From contig JAZHRO010000063.1 of NCBI GenBank assembly GCA_037157565.1, positions 94,674,001-94,738,000 on the forward strand: a stretch of DNA of 64,000 bases, given 5' to 3'. The position numbers were made by a program, and so were the translations under genes. The notes beneath the pieces were generated by a model. The model was not told the origin of the DNA. It did no database searches and saw only the letters and a program-made list of their open reading frames with translations. Each line of letters starts with the position of its first letter. Positions within the stretch are counted from its first letter, which is position 1. Positions 10,906-23,151 of the stretch are shown in pieces. The stretch is from Thalassia testudinum (taxonomy: Eukaryota > Streptophyta > Magnoliopsida > Alismatales > Hydrocharitaceae).

Positions 10906-11906
10906 TTTTACTTTTTAATTGACCAATCCAGGTCAAAATCATGAGGTTAAAAGTCCGTAGCAAAAAGAGTCCAAGTTCCAAGTTCTAAATTGATTCCACC
11001 CAAGCCTGAGCCCGAGCCCTAATCAGGCTGGGGCAAGGCGAAGCACACCCGTGTGCATGTGTGGTCCCCAACCCCACTTCTCACTCTTTCCTACATAAGC
11101 CATGAGAGGTAGAAACCTTTTACACCCACCAAGAGATTTGCCTACTTCTAGTATAAGAGTAAAATCCTCTCCCAAATCTCAATGATTTCAACATGAATTC
11201 CTATGTCATCATATAACAATTGCATCTTAATTGATGCAATTAGGCCCTCAAATCCAACAAATATTTTTGAAAAATATTTAAATCAAAGGTTTTGCATTCA
11301 TATTGTAATACGTTATTTTGCTTTGCTTTCTAGACAAGCTTTTCTATGATAAAAATCGAAGCATTAGAACTTGGTAAAACTAGGGTTTCAATGTCAAGTT
11401 GTGTTTTAACAACTTATGAGCTAACTCAGATCTATTTCTAACGATGTATGTTCTTATACTGCTCCTATTCAAATAATGCGTTGAAGTAGACAACATGATG
11501 TATAAAAAAGAAATATACGATTTCATAGGAAGTATAGATTAGAAAAAATATGTATATGTATCAATAATGTTATTCAAACTATGTACACAAGCCTAGTAAT
11601 TAAGAAAATGTAATTTATTGGCTAGTAGATAGATGCTGACTCAAACTTTTTTCACAACAAATGTATAATCTACAGAATAGCCAATGGCAAGCAAGGAGGG
11701 GAACTGCTCTAGAGGACTAGAGATAATAATCAACAAAAGATGAAAGGGCATCAAAACCAACTGCATGATGTAGGAATGGTGGACAATGGGAGACAGGAGA
11801 GAGTTGATGAAAAAACATGTATTGCTAAATCAAGCAAAGTTGGTGCTACATCAAGGGCAAAAGATTCAAACTACATATAAATATAAATTTTCTTGATCGA
11901 AATTTT

Positions 11907-12723
11907 ATGCTTAAATTTTATATAGCAAGTATCTTAAGATTTGTTCATTTGCTATACAAAATTGTAGATGATCGAAAACTTACGCATATGTGTTATATAC
12001 AACATTTCAAAGACTTTATGGATAAACATCTAATGACTGACAAGCAGGAGTTACTAGAAAAAAATGACCTTTCACAAGCTCGTAGGTGTAGCAAAGGTCA
12101 ATATGGATATCAAAGTCTTGAAGTGGATAGTTGAGTGCTACATGGGAAATCAAAAGTTTCTCATGGGAGAAACTGTACCTGAGTTCACAAATTATGACAT
12201 AGGTCTCATACTCGAAATTTCTAGTAGTAGCTATGATATCAAAGTAAATGAGAAGTCAATGCCATGGACAAGCTATTGCAATCAAATAATTTTCAAGCAC
12301 ACAAGACACATAGATATGAGGTCATTGAAGCCAATTATGCATACGTATTATTACTTTGATAATGATCACTCAGTTTACATCTATGTAACATATTTGATAT
12401 GTATGATATTTATGGCCTTCTTTTTCTTGGATTCGAGATACTCTTTCCCAAGGATATTGTTAAATTACATAGACTCCTTGAAGGACACGAAGTATTCCAA
12501 TTGGTCATCTACAGTTGCGGAGTTCATTCTTTTGAAGATGAAGGAAATGATAAAAAAGATAACCTCAAGGAAAGAAATGGGAATTAGTGAGAGCCTTGGT
12601 TACCTGAACAGCTGTGTGGCTTGTTTATATGTAAATTTAATTTCAGGTATGCATTACTACATTAGATACCAATATTTGGAGCCAACCCTCGAAATTCATC
12701 TTCAGTTCCCAACCCAATGTTAG
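11907..12723 (+). pseudogene. Plant-mobile-domain/DUF1985-like relic
   Basis: The main frame (12064-12723, 219 codons) has a block reading VLKWIVECYM, then a VPEFTNYDIGLILEI segment and, further on, an FPRILLNYIDSL and STVAEFILLKM stretch. This pattern, a hydrophobic helix followed by a [TS]-x-x-D-x-x-x-[VI]-L-x-[IL] turn, resembles the plant mobile domain and DUF1985 families that often travel in Mutator-like elements with Ulp1 peptidases. An upstream piece (11907-12063) appears joined by a one-base shift. No Ulp1 catalytic domain was found downstream. The similarity is judged by eye, so the family call is tentative. Confidence 0.4.
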
Positions 12724-13261
12724 AATCCTAAGAACCAACCATGGGTTCAACGCCATCTGTGGAACAAATACATGTATTTATAAAATTAATGATTTCATAC
12801 GAGATAAATATTGCATACCATGAATTAACTTTTGACAAGTAAATAATAATTATTGTAATCATAAATGACCAAAACTTTGGCTCTTGTGTGCTAGATAATT
12901 ACATTACAAGCCAATGATCAATGTGTAATACATAACAGTACCAAACATATATACCATTCAGTGTTCATGTGTTACAACTTATAAGCAAACAAATGTAATT
13001 TTAATGGAGAGCACTATTTAAAATATTATAGCTTAACACAATAGTGGATAAACATTACGTAATGCAATAACTTGAAAACTAGATTGTAGTGTGGCAGGAA
13101 ACTCATAATGCATTAAGTATTGTTACACTTCTATGTCTTATGCGGCAACATGATTGATGTGATACAAAAAGTTGTAGTCCATATGTTATATTTATTATAT
13201 ATTGATAGTTCATACTTGATAACTGTTGAATATCATCATCTATTAGAGTTGAGTTAGTAGC

Positions 13262-15561
13262 TGTTGGAATTGTTTCGATCGTTTTTCAAAAATACACGTC
13301 GTAGTATAGTTGATTAAAGTGAATCTAACATTTAAATTTATAATACTCGAATTAATCAGAAAAATCCGAGGTCATCTCTGGGAGCAAGCTAATGCGTGAT
13401 TACCACCATTTTGAATTTTAAGTCCAAGAACTCGATGTGATCAATAATATTATAGTTTCAAACCTGATTCAAAAATGTAGAGAGAATTTCCAAGAAGCTA
13501 TGGTAATTAATTTCGCAAGGCAATTTAAATAGATTGGGATTTCTGTAATCATTTAATGCTAAATAAGATGGCAATTATTGTGATCAAGCATTAATTAATT
13601 CAAACAAATTCTCAACATATGAGAAGAATATTCTATTTGGTCCCTGGGGATTTACGATCGGATCCTTGGAAATTATTTCGAATCGATCCTTTTCTTACAA
13701 GTTGGTCCCTGCCAATTTCTTTCGTCTGCAGATTGGTCCTTCTCTTCTTTTTCTTCTTTGCGTTAGTAGGCCGTCAACGATGGAGGAGGTCGACAAGCTT
13801 CAGAGCTCCAAGCTTCAAGCCAAGGTGTTGAGAAGCTTCCATGTGGTGTACGAAAGGTGGAGGAGTCGTTTGATTGGCACGACTATGCTCGGAGGTGGTC
13901 AGAGAAGGGCCGGCGGAGGTGGGTCGACCAACGGGTGTCGATATGAAAGGCATCGAAACTCCACACCGAAAGGACCTTCGCCGCTGTTTACTGAAGATGA
14001 TGGCAGTGGCAATTAGCTGCAATGAGGCCAGAGGGCCGGCAAACTCGACGAAGATGGCGACGGCGAGGGGCGTCGGGTGGGTGGTTGGCGGCGTCGAAAC
14101 CTCAAATTGGTTAAGGGGTTTTGATGCTCTCGTCGAGGTGGAGCTTGTGGAGTTGGTGGAGAGTGGAGATGCTGGACGGGGTGGCAAGGCATGCTTACCG
14201 AAGTCAACGCCGGAGTGTGGTCGATGCTCACCGTGCGTGAAGAAGATGAAGGAGAAGAGGAGGGTGTGGTGGCCGAATCCAATATCTAAAGGGGGGAAAC
14301 TACCCTATAGGGAGAAGGGAAGATAAGAGGGTACCTAAGAGGAGGGAAGGTCGGGGGGGAAGCCGACGTGCTTGCCAGATTTGGAGAAGAAGCAGCGGCG
14401 AGCGATTTGGAGCGACGAAGGGGTTTCGGAAGCCCAAGCTTGACAAGAAGCTCCGACGAGGGGTGGGGAAGATCCGATTCTCGGTTGGCAGAGAGCAACA
14501 GTGAAGATGAAGGTTGGAGGTGCTCCTAGTCGTCGTCAATGGCGCGAGAAGGAAGGAGGAGGTGGTTCCTTGCACCAGAATGAGACGATGAAACTCAGAG
14601 GACACAAACGAGCCTTTATAGATGTGCTCAGGCATTAGTGACGATCGGTTGTTGCAGGATTTGTTTGCAACAACTCACATCAATGGTGCCAACTTTGGCT
14701 GACGAGTGCGAGTGGCAGAGGTTTTATACAAAGAAACGCCCGCCGTTGGGTGTGCAACATTAAGAGGAACAAATCCTCTCAAGCCATCAAGGCCAGTCAT
14801 GGACTGAGGCAGCAAGAATCTGCGAGTGCAACTCGGTGTTCTCGCACTATTGCTGCCATGAAGGTCAAGGACCTTAATGTGAACAAGATGAAGAACCTGG
14901 GGGGGTATTTGTAAGGAAAATTAATAGTTCATGGCTCATTTGTAAGGGAATTGGTTTTAAGGGTTAAAATGCAAACTAAGTCAAGATAAAGTCCAAATGC
15001 GCCCAAATTTTTATGGTAACCTAATTTGGATATAAGAAACTTAATGGTGACTTCAATTTTGGATTTTAATGATGTTTGCATGATTAATTTACGTTTAAAC
15101 CTAAAATGTACCAAATTCCCGTCTATGATTCTATTTTAGGTCAAAACAGGTCCGATTATTAAATTGATTATGCCAATCTTTATAAAATATTTTTAATTGA
15201 TTTCTAGAAGGTTTAGATAACATTTATTTCCATTGGAACTATTTTAATTAAAGCGGGTTAGAAATTTACCAATTTCATTAAAGATTAACATTCAAATTAA
15301 ATGTAAATCTTGAATTATTAAGTACCAATCCACTTTTAGGACAATTAAGCTCACTTGACCCTCAATTACTCATAAATTCACCCTTCAGCTATTCTGCATT
15401 TATAATTGTTCTTAAAAATTATAGAATTATCCCCAACTTTTACTAATTCCTCTCTCCTCAGCCCTGATTGAGTTATACCTTTTGATATGTTGATTAGGTG
15501 AATTTAAACTTAGAACTTAGCCAAATTAGGTTAGATATAGTGGATGATGACGATGCCATCA
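13262..15561. repeat. Solo LTR (candidate) inside the Mutator-like element
   Basis: The segment starts TGTTGGAATT, ends GCCATCA, and is flanked on both sides by GTAGC (13257-13261 and 15562-15566). Its start region (CGATCGTTTTTC, then a short-run 'attaccacc' and 'gatgtgatcaa' order) echoes the left side of solo LTR G at 35306-37020, suggesting a related family in the same orientation. The GC-rich middle (13770-14640) has open frames on both strands that resemble no known protein. A 7-bp match of CA plus the flank within 2 kb can arise by chance at roughly one in eight, so confidence is moderate. Confidence 0.4.
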
Positions 15562-15782
15562 GTAGCATACGAGGTTTTCATGGGAGACCAAAAATTCAAA
15601 GAATCATCTTGGTGCCGATCCCTTAAAAACAAATGATCAATGAAGGAACAAATAAATACATCACCATCGATAGAAGATAAATATAAAGAAGCGTAAATGC
15701 AAAGACACATCACTTTGAGAATGCTAGAGAAGATTTAGTAGTGTCAAGTGCCGAGAAGTCAACAAAAACACTCAAGCAACCA

Positions 15783-15857
15783 CAATGAGATGGACGATTC
15801 AATACACCACAATCGCAAGGAGACGGATGATTCAGTACACCACGACTGCAAAGAGAA
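15783..15857 (+). repeat. Short tandem repeat, ~35-bp unit, about two copies
   Basis: The block GAGATGGACGATTCAATACA and the block GAGACGGATGATTCAGTACA, both followed by CCAC, lie about 35 bp apart, with a partial third start. No coding role is apparent. Confidence 0.5.
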
Positions 15858-15924
15858 ATGGCACAAAGAATGACGATGACTATGGCATCGAAACAAACAA
15901 ATTAAGCAAGGATTACGTATAGTT

Positions 15925-16093
15925 TTTAAAATTCATTTTCAAATATAGCATAACAAAGAAAATACCATAAAAATAATTTGTTACCGATGATAAAATCGAT
16001 GGTGGTTTCATCAATGTTACTATGTAATCGAATAGCTGGTATTTGGTTCTCATCTTTACTTTTATGAGCATAGTGCTCTCTAAATACATTTGC
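15925..16093 (-). repeat. Right terminal inverted repeat of the Mutator-like element
   Basis: Reverse complement of the left terminus. On the minus strand it begins GCAAATGTAT, next to a TA run. Blocks at 16061-16087 and 16002-16012 pair with 8567-8593 and 8642-8652. Confidence 0.6.
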
Positions 16094-16125
<32 letters not shown>

Positions 16126-16126
16126 T
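16094..16126. repeat. (TA)n(CA)n microsatellite
   Basis: A TA run passes directly into a CA run. The TA part abuts the transposon terminus and may include a target duplication. Confidence 0.85.
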
Positions 16127-17224
16127 TACATTAAGCATGTGTTGGGTTTATTGTGGATTTTTGGGTTGTTACTGGGAAAATTCTCATTATGATGAATTTT
16201 GGTTTCAGATGCCCAGATTGTTTTACCACTTCCATGTTTTAGTTTCGAACCTGTATATTACATGCATTATCAAGCCTGGTTTAGTGTCGGGGCATCACAT
16301 GCCTAAAATCAAATTAGGTGTCCAAAATTTAGGTAAGGTGAAAACTAAGAATGCTACTGATTTGGGCACCTAAGTCACAGTTTTGTTGCCTAGATCTAGG
16401 TGGGATGGGATCCACGCTCGGTTTTGCCTTGGGCACCCAAACCATAGTTCTTTCACCTAAGATAGGTGGAGATGAGCATGTTTCCAAGTCCAAACCATAT
16501 AAATGACTTTATGGATATGTTTCCAAGGCTAACCGTGTAAATGATCCTATAAGACTATACTAAAGTATGTAGTCTTGATACTAAAACTATTGAATGTTGG
16601 TTTAGGATTATTTAGAGATATTAATTGATCATGATTGAGTATGGAATTGGAATGTTGGGATACCTAGATCACGATTGAACCTATGTAGAGTTCATGACCT
16701 AATACAATGGGTATCACGGGACATGAATCAAATTGTAAATCATGTATAAGGCTGATGAACCATCTATCTGGACCGCTAGTTAATTAGGTGTCGTTATTAT
16801 AGTATAGTTGAAATCTAGATGAATGTTCAATCATTTATTTATTTATATAATTTTTACTGATTTATTCCAAGCCGTTCACTAAGAGGCAGTTATTGATATA
16901 CATCATTCTCTATTATCCAAAATACTCTTTTATTCCAAAAATATTAATTATATTTGCGAATGAATCAAAGAATGAAAGAATAAATGAATCAGGTTAATTA
17001 TGTACAAAAAGAATCAATTAATACCAATCATAATGCCCCAAACATGTTTACAACTAAACAATCATGAAAGACTAATTAAACTACTCTATGTTAGTTATAT
17101 ATACTATACTAGTCAATACCTAAGTATAGGTACAAAAATAATATACATTTACACTAAACTCAACTATATTAACATATATGCCTACAGTGACAAATATAAG
17201 CGTCGCTAAAGCCTTACAAAACAT

Positions 17225-17440
17225 ACATACAAAATATGAGGCAAAAACATATACATATACTCTTGTTTATACATATATGCGTACACTCTATACTTAAATA
17301 TTTACAAACTTACTTTATGCATATATTACATATACTCTACATTTATACTACATATATATATATACATACTATACATACCATACATACATATATATACAAC
17401 ACACATAACACACCAATATATACACACTCAGACACTTAAC
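17225..17440. repeat. ATACATA-rich low-complexity tract
   Basis: Repeated ATACAT, CATATA and TATACATA words dominate. Open frames here are products of the repeat. Confidence 0.7.
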
Positions 17441-17984
17441 CCAATTTATACACACAACACTTTTAACTCTAACTCACATTTAGAGTAGCAAAAAATTATT
17501 AATGGATGAGCCCAATGCTTTTCGCAGGATCTACCACCCTAGTAAGCTAAATCAAACTACTAGGCCGAGGCCCTGGTTTATTATTAGGTGTATTATTTGT
17601 GCATTTTTAGGCCCAATAGGCCCACACCCACGCACCTACATAAGCCCACACACACGCCCACAGGCACCTGCATACACATGCACACGCACGCACACGCCCG
17701 CAGGCGCACACGTAAATTGAGAACCATAACCTGTATGCTCATTTGTGTGCCCAATGCTGACAATCGTGAAGGTCATCAGCGCTACACGTGATAAATGGCT
17801 ACAGCGAATTTGAAGTCCACGATGTGGGAGTAACGCAATGGTGAAATCAGGTGCACAATTCACGTTCAAAAGCATTCAGTGAGGTTGAGTTTGGACCTCG
17901 AAATTAGTGTCTAAATGACGTCTTTTCTCAAAATAAATTATATGGTTGGAAAGCACTCACATAGGGCAACTTAATTATGTAGTT

Positions 17985-18640
17985 AATTTACACTAATTAC
18001 TTATTTAATTATATTTAAAAATTGCTTAAACTTAGTGAATTATACACATTAAATTATTGTTTAATTCCTTAATTAATGTACAAAGTAATAAATTAATTAT
18101 TCAATTGACCTATAAATTAGTTAATTTACATAATAAGGTATTTATTATACATTTGTAATTTATTTTTATTTGTTTATTTTAATTTATGTACATTTATATA
18201 CACGTTTTTAATAGATATATACATAATTTACATTTAAATACTGTTACATAGTATAAATACATTATAAATAGGTTAAAAATAATTAAAATTATTATATACA
18301 AATGTACAAGATAAGTTACTTCAATAATAACTTAAATTACTAATTTATTTTATTTTAGCTTGATAATTACATATGTACAGTTATAGATACAATTATACAC
18401 GTTTACATATTTACTTATAATTGTATAGATATATGTACATATCATGTATTATAAATTAATAAATAATTATATAATTAAGATATATACACAATAACTCAAC
18501 AACAATATGCATTTAAATATATATAATACATTTATAAGTTATTCATGTACATTACATACATATATGTTACTATTTACATGTAACTCATTATTTTATTGAT
18601 ATTTATAAGTATAAATACTATATATAGGGTGTTTTGAGGT
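17985..18640. repeat. Very AT-rich block
   Basis: About 650 bp with almost no G or C, dominated by ATTTA, TTAAT and TATACA words. No gene. It could act as a scaffold/matrix attachment region, but nothing in the sequence proves it. Confidence 0.5.
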
Positions 18641-19561
18641 ATTTTTGGAATTTTTCTAGTTTTTATGGTATTTTTATATTTTATAGAGGTAAGAGGAGAG
18701 AGAGAAGATGAGAAGATAGAAGAAACATTTTTTTTTATGTTTTCCAATTTGGTTTCTTTTATTCAATTCTAGAGTAAACTGAACCGTCTACTGCTATGTT
18801 CTACCATCTAAAGGGTATACCAGTTAGAGGGTTCAGAATACTTTGAAACTTTGCAAATACCTAAAGAAATCTCTAATCTTATTCAAGACACAAATTTTAT
18901 TTTTTTATGATTTTTTATAATTTTTTATTTATTTACAAGTTGGCATAAAAGATGCTTAAAATGGTGTTTGAAAATGAACCTAAGGCCTCAAATTCAAATC
19001 TAAAGGCCGGAGATAAAGTTTAAACATTCAAATATGGCTAGCACACAAGATAAAAGGTGTTTGAGCATATAAACATGATTTTCACCAATAATTTCATTAA
19101 AAACACAAGGTGGACAGATTACACAATTGATACAAGCTATTAATGAATCAGATCAATCATTATAAGCAATTCAAGTTAGATTAAATTTCAATTTTAGTAC
19201 ATTAATGCTTGTTCTATGCTATTCTACAACTGTACACAAAATCAACTTACTCAACACCGAAAATCAATCCCAGATTCCCTTACAAACCCTTAATTCAGAC
19301 CAGCTGCTGCAATTCTATAGCAGCTAATCCAACTGCTGCTGCTACTGCTGTGTTGTTCAGCAGCTCATGCTGCTTGATTGAGCAACCATCGCTATTGCTA
19401 TGATGGGTGAAATCAGACCATTGAGGTTTACATTCTTGTCCAAAAAATTCTCTCAAATCTAAAAATATAGATTTGAGAACTATAAATTCCATTAAAATCG
19501 ATATTCTCAAATCCATTAAGAACCACTTGAAAATCAGTGAAATGCATTTCTGAAGATCTAA

Positions 19562-19625
19562 AATTATAAAGACTCATTCTTTTTTGAGCCCTTTAAGACA
19601 TATGGACTGTCAGTCTGATGTCTGG
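19562..19625 (+). repeat. Element B 5' LTR, first 64 bp
   Basis: This stretch aligns with the start of B's 3' LTR (41307 onward): ATAAAGACTC, then TTTTGAGCCCTTTAAGAC, then CAGTCTGATGTCTGG. The expected initial TG has decayed. The last five bases, TCTGG (19621-19625), are the left copy of the target duplication made by element D. Confidence 0.8.
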
Positions 19626-20304
19626 TGGTCGGACCCAGATAGGTTGTGTTAATATATATGATGATTTTATCTTTGAAATGAATATAGTGGTTAACCTAAA
19701 TCGAGCCTAACCATCTCTTTACAAAATTTTTTTACCTGATCTACTTGATTTTATATTAGTTACTTTTAGGCCCAGGGTCGAACTCAGGGAAGTGGGATTA
19801 GAAGTAAAAAAGTTTCTACACCTTTCCTACAACGAATCTCTTCCGTTCGTTTATTATGTTTTTGGTGTTTTTCTATTTAAGATTTTTTTCCAATAATTTT
19901 TATCCTTGAGGTACACCCTTAAAATCAGGTTCTTGGCTTTGAGCCAAATTAAGGTTCCAAAACTGGTCTTGCTATTCGCAAGACTGAGTACCTGCAAGTC
20001 AAAGATTATCTTTTCTCTTTTGTGTATTTTTTTTATCTTTTTAATAGCAGGAAAGAGAAATAGAAATAAGGTAAATATGGTATATATATATGTATATAGG
20101 GGTGGGGGTGGAGGTGGAGATGGTGTGTAGCACAGTGTCGAGTCGGTCGTCGTCTAGGAAGATGCAATCAATAGGACGAAGTGTCGCATGGAGTGTAGGA
20201 TGGATGGGTGGAAGATGTGTGTGCAGACGCTTTCTGTACGTGTGTATCGGGGAATATCAGCAACTAGTGCAGATATTCCCACGATACAACATATGGTAGG
20301 TGAT

Positions 20305-20309
20305 ATGAA

Positions 20310-20350
<41 letters not shown>

Positions 20351-20503
20351 ATATGTAAATATATATCTATATGTATATATATATATATGGTTATAATTAT
20401 ATAGGTGTATATATATATATAGATATATATGTATGTATTTATAGTTATAGATATATATGTATATATGTATGTATATTTGTATATATGTATAAATATATAT
20501 ATA

Positions 20504-20536
<33 letters not shown>

Positions 20537-20668
20537 ATATATACTTATATATAATTGTATAGGTACCAATATATGTGTGTGTGTGTGTACAAGTGAGAGT
20601 GTGTGTGTACGAGAGTGTGTGTGTGTATGTGTGAGGTGAGTGTCTGTGAGAGAGAGAGAGAGAGAGCG
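20305..20668. repeat. AT/TG/GA microsatellite in D 3' LTR
   Basis: A long run of TA, TATG, TG and finally GA dinucleotides. The matching part of the 5' LTR is longer (30648-31230). Long open frames rich in Tyr, Ile and His across it are artefacts of the repeat. Confidence 0.9.
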
Positions 20669-20958
20669 TCTACTGAAGATGGCACGGGCGTTAAGTCGTC
20701 TGATGCAGCGGCCGACGTCTAGTGCCACGCGCACGCACGCAGGAGGGAGTGAGTGCGAGGAAGGGACCGCAGTGCATCGCGCTGTGGGATGAGGCGGGTG
20801 CGAACGAAGAAGCTGTGCGAAGAGGCAGGCGCTTGCAAACACGGGAGTGGGTGCGGAGAGAGATGCGGACGCAGGCGTGCGCGGACGGGCTGGCGACGGT
20901 CGCGGCGCGAAGAGAGAGCACCTAGTGACCGGATAAGTGAGAAACCTATCGGTCACCA

Positions 20959-21007
20959 CACTGTAGCCACAGTGTCGTGCTCTCTAGGGTGAACAGTGGC
21001 TACAGTG
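20959..21007. other. LTR hairpin in element D
   Basis: CACTGTAGCCACAGTG (20959-20974) and ACAGTGGCTACAGTG (20993-21007) are near-perfect reverse complements, 18 bp apart. The 5' LTR keeps the same structure at 31555-31603 with one changed base. Confidence 0.5.
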
Positions 21008-21838
21008 CACGCCCAGCTCGCGCGACCGCCTGCTGGCGGTTCTGCGGGCGCACGCGCGGAAGGACTGCGCCGGCTGCTTGCAAGCGCATTGAGGGGCGAG
21101 GGTGACCTGCTGGCGCGCACGGAAAGAGACCGCCTGGCTGCTGGCGTGCGCGGTGGCCTGCGTGCGGGCGAGCGATGGCCGGCGCCTTGCTGCAGCGGCA
21201 GTTGAGCTTCAAAGCTTGACTCTGTGGCAATGGCGGACGTGGATGGAATGACGAAAACAGAGCGGTGAACCACCACGCCCACCGGCTCTTTGATGAGCTG
21301 GGCGGTGGTGGGACTCACAGTGGTGGTTGTGCACCACTGTAAGCTGCTCCTGCCCGCAGCGTGGCTCCTCAGGAAGAAGAGAGGCTGCGTATGGAGGGGA
21401 GAGGGGAGGAGAGGACCTGGAAGGGAAGCTGCTGTATGTGTGGTGTTGGACCAGGCTCCCTTGCAAAGAAGCTAGCCGTGCCTTTTTAAAGAAGAAAGAG
21501 GCATGCACAGCCATGCCCTGGCTGTGCATGGCTCTGCATGGCTGGCAGGGAGTGCTTGCTGTAGAGAATGGCACGAGGAAGGTCCAGCCATGCCATGCAA
21601 CCGCGGGGAAGAAAGTCAAATAAAAATAAAAATAAAAATAAAGATGGTGAATTTGCGAGGCAGCACTTGAGGAAAACGTTAATTTCAAGGCCATTTTACT
21701 CACTCTCCTCTCCTCTCAAATAAATGCATGCAGGCATTTATTTTCACAAATGCGACTATGGCTATCTAATCTACACTGGCAATGCTTGGAAATAGTACAA
21801 GATGGCACAATTGTCGGTGTATTTTTACTGTGCAATCA

Positions 21839-23151
21839 TACCCTCATGCCTATCTTTTACTAGTCCCTAGCAAAACATTTTTATATTGTATTTAGAAATG
21901 ATCTTAAGCTGAAGATTTTTTTCTGAGGCAACATAGGTGTGTTTATTATTGGATATTGTGAGAACCAATTGCAGAGAAGACTACCAGTACTTTAAGTCTC
22001 ACATGACATAGACCATCTCTCAACTAACCAGGACTCTTGATATTTAAACCTTAAGTACGATTTCCAAGATCCAGGAGGTTTTTGCTGTACTCGAGAGCTC
22101 AAGAGATTATGGCTTGTTCTTAGTGAAGGATCAAGACTGACCAGATGAACATTAAGACTCAAGCCCAGGGTTTCACGAATTTTTAAGTGCAGGTTGATCC
22201 CAATTTCAGCTCATGTCTTCGGATTGACCCATAAAAAGATGACAGAAAACTCAACTCTCATTTTATTACATTTGTGGCTCAAAGAGAATAGGGTATTTGT
22301 AACTTGCCCTGAAGAACTTTTGTAGGGGGAAGACTTTACAAACATTTGTGAGATATACTGACTTATTTGTACCCTTTTTTTTTTTTGAAACACATATCAG
22401 TATATCTCTTACAACATTATTTGGAGGAGCACACTTTTCTTTTGGTGGGAGAGTTTCTTTTTGGTGAAAAGAATCTTTCCTAAACACAAGACTAAAGCCT
22501 AGGATAAAAAGTCTACTTGCACGCACAGGTAAGGACTCCACCTTCCCTAATGAACACTAGAGTTGGATCTTATGTTCACCCAGTCCTTCTTGATATGTGT
22601 AGTGTGAACCAAGATTACTTAGGCTCTCGAGTAGAAGCAACCAACGGATCCTATACTGGTGTCTCAGGTACAAGAATACATCCTTAGTTATGAGAGATTC
22701 CGATCTATCTTGTCAATTCACAAGTGAATTAAGCTGAGCCTGAGCGAATTAAGCTTCTGTGGCTAGGAAAGTCTTCAAAACAGTGGTTAAATATCCATAA
22801 ACACTTATTGTATTTTTGTTTCAGCCTTCAGACCATTACTAAACACCATATATATATATAGATGGAAACTGCATGATACCATAAAATACCCAGATCCTAT
22901 GAATGCCTATCCACCCCCCAAGCCAAACGATGCTATGTCCTCATATGCATGCAGGGTAAGGTAGAGGAAGGACGAAAGATCGGGTAACGAGAACTGAGGT
23001 GCAGGGTATACAATAGGGTGGTAGGGTGGGTGGATGGTGAGTGGTGAAGTGAAAAGTGAAGTGAGCGTGACAGTGGCGGAGTGTTGTTGGGGTGCCTCCC
23101 AACGAGCGCTGAATTTAACGTCCCCAGCTGGACTCAGAATGAGGCACAACA
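21839..23151. other. Element D 3' non-coding region
   Basis: Between the integrase stop and the 3' LTR. No envelope-like or other supported frame. A T-run lies at 22375-22386 and a short TA run at 22849-22860. Confidence 0.6.

Larger units (their letters stand above)
10126..11259 (-). repeat. Solo LTR (candidate), minus orientation
   Basis: On the minus strand the segment begins TGTTGGATTT and ends TTCAACA, giving inverted TGTTG/CAACA termini. The flanks are AATAT and TATAT, a 5-bp duplication with one mismatch. A strong TATA box in the minus direction (CTATATAAG, 10721-10730) lies about 530 bp from the LTR start. A cluster of 12-bp palindromes sits upstream of it at 10838-10905, and a purine-rich leader follows at about 10630-10665. 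No primer site or coding domain is attached, so recombination between two LTRs of one element is the likely origin. Confidence 0.6.
8561..16093. mobile_element. Mutator-like DNA element with long inverted termini
   Basis: The left end (8561-8760) matches the reverse complement of the right end (about 15925-16093). A 27-bp block at 8567-8593 and 16061-16087 agrees at 24 positions. An 11-bp block GATGAAACCAC is exact at 8642-8652 and 16002-16012, at the same spacing of 49 bp. A third similar block follows. Termini start GGAAAA or GCAAAT and are flanked by TATATATA on both sides, so a 9-bp duplication is possible but cannot be told from a TA microsatellite. Long termini and an internal host-domain relic suit a Mutator-like element; no transposase was recognised. 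Confidence 0.6.
16127..19561. other. Unassigned AT-rich sequence
   Basis: No supported gene. The stretch includes low-complexity ATACATA sequence (17225-17440), a CA/CGCA-rich patch with short open frames (17620-17715), and a very AT-rich block (17985-18640). None of the open frames shows a recognisable domain. A long poly-pyrimidine or poly-purine patch (18690-18720) resembles an LTR leader, but no LTR pair was found. Confidence 0.4.
19626..21838 (-). repeat. Element D 3' LTR (2213 bp)
   Basis: Matches 29957-32456 along its whole length apart from microsatellite length changes. It holds an AT/TG microsatellite (about 20305-20640), a GC-rich segment (20690-21320) with overlapping open frames on both strands that look non-genic, and four AAATAA-type units at 21618-21644. 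On the minus strand it starts TGATTGCACA and ends GTCCGACCA. Confidence 0.85.

Noticed and set aside
13774..14326. Overlapping 110-150-codon frames on both strands in the GC-rich part of the candidate solo LTR
   Set aside because: Both strands are equally open, which is typical of GC-rich DNA with few stops. No recognisable domain and no splice or start context.
17588..17791. His/Thr-rich frame over CA/CGCA repeats
   Set aside because: Periodic peptide is a product of simple sequence; no start context or domain.
19626..19640. Placing the 3' LTR boundary of D at the downstream TGTTAATATA
   Set aside because: The 5' LTR copy aligns further out to TGTTGGGGCC at 29957, and only the start at 19626 gives an exact TCTGG duplication.
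20264..20959. Long minus-strand open frame (231 codons) in D's 3' LTR, and its relative at 30879-31478
   Set aside because: The frame runs through an AT/TG microsatellite and GC-rich LTR sequence, giving Tyr/Ile/His and Arg/Ala low-complexity peptides. No domain, and the two LTR copies do not keep the same protein.
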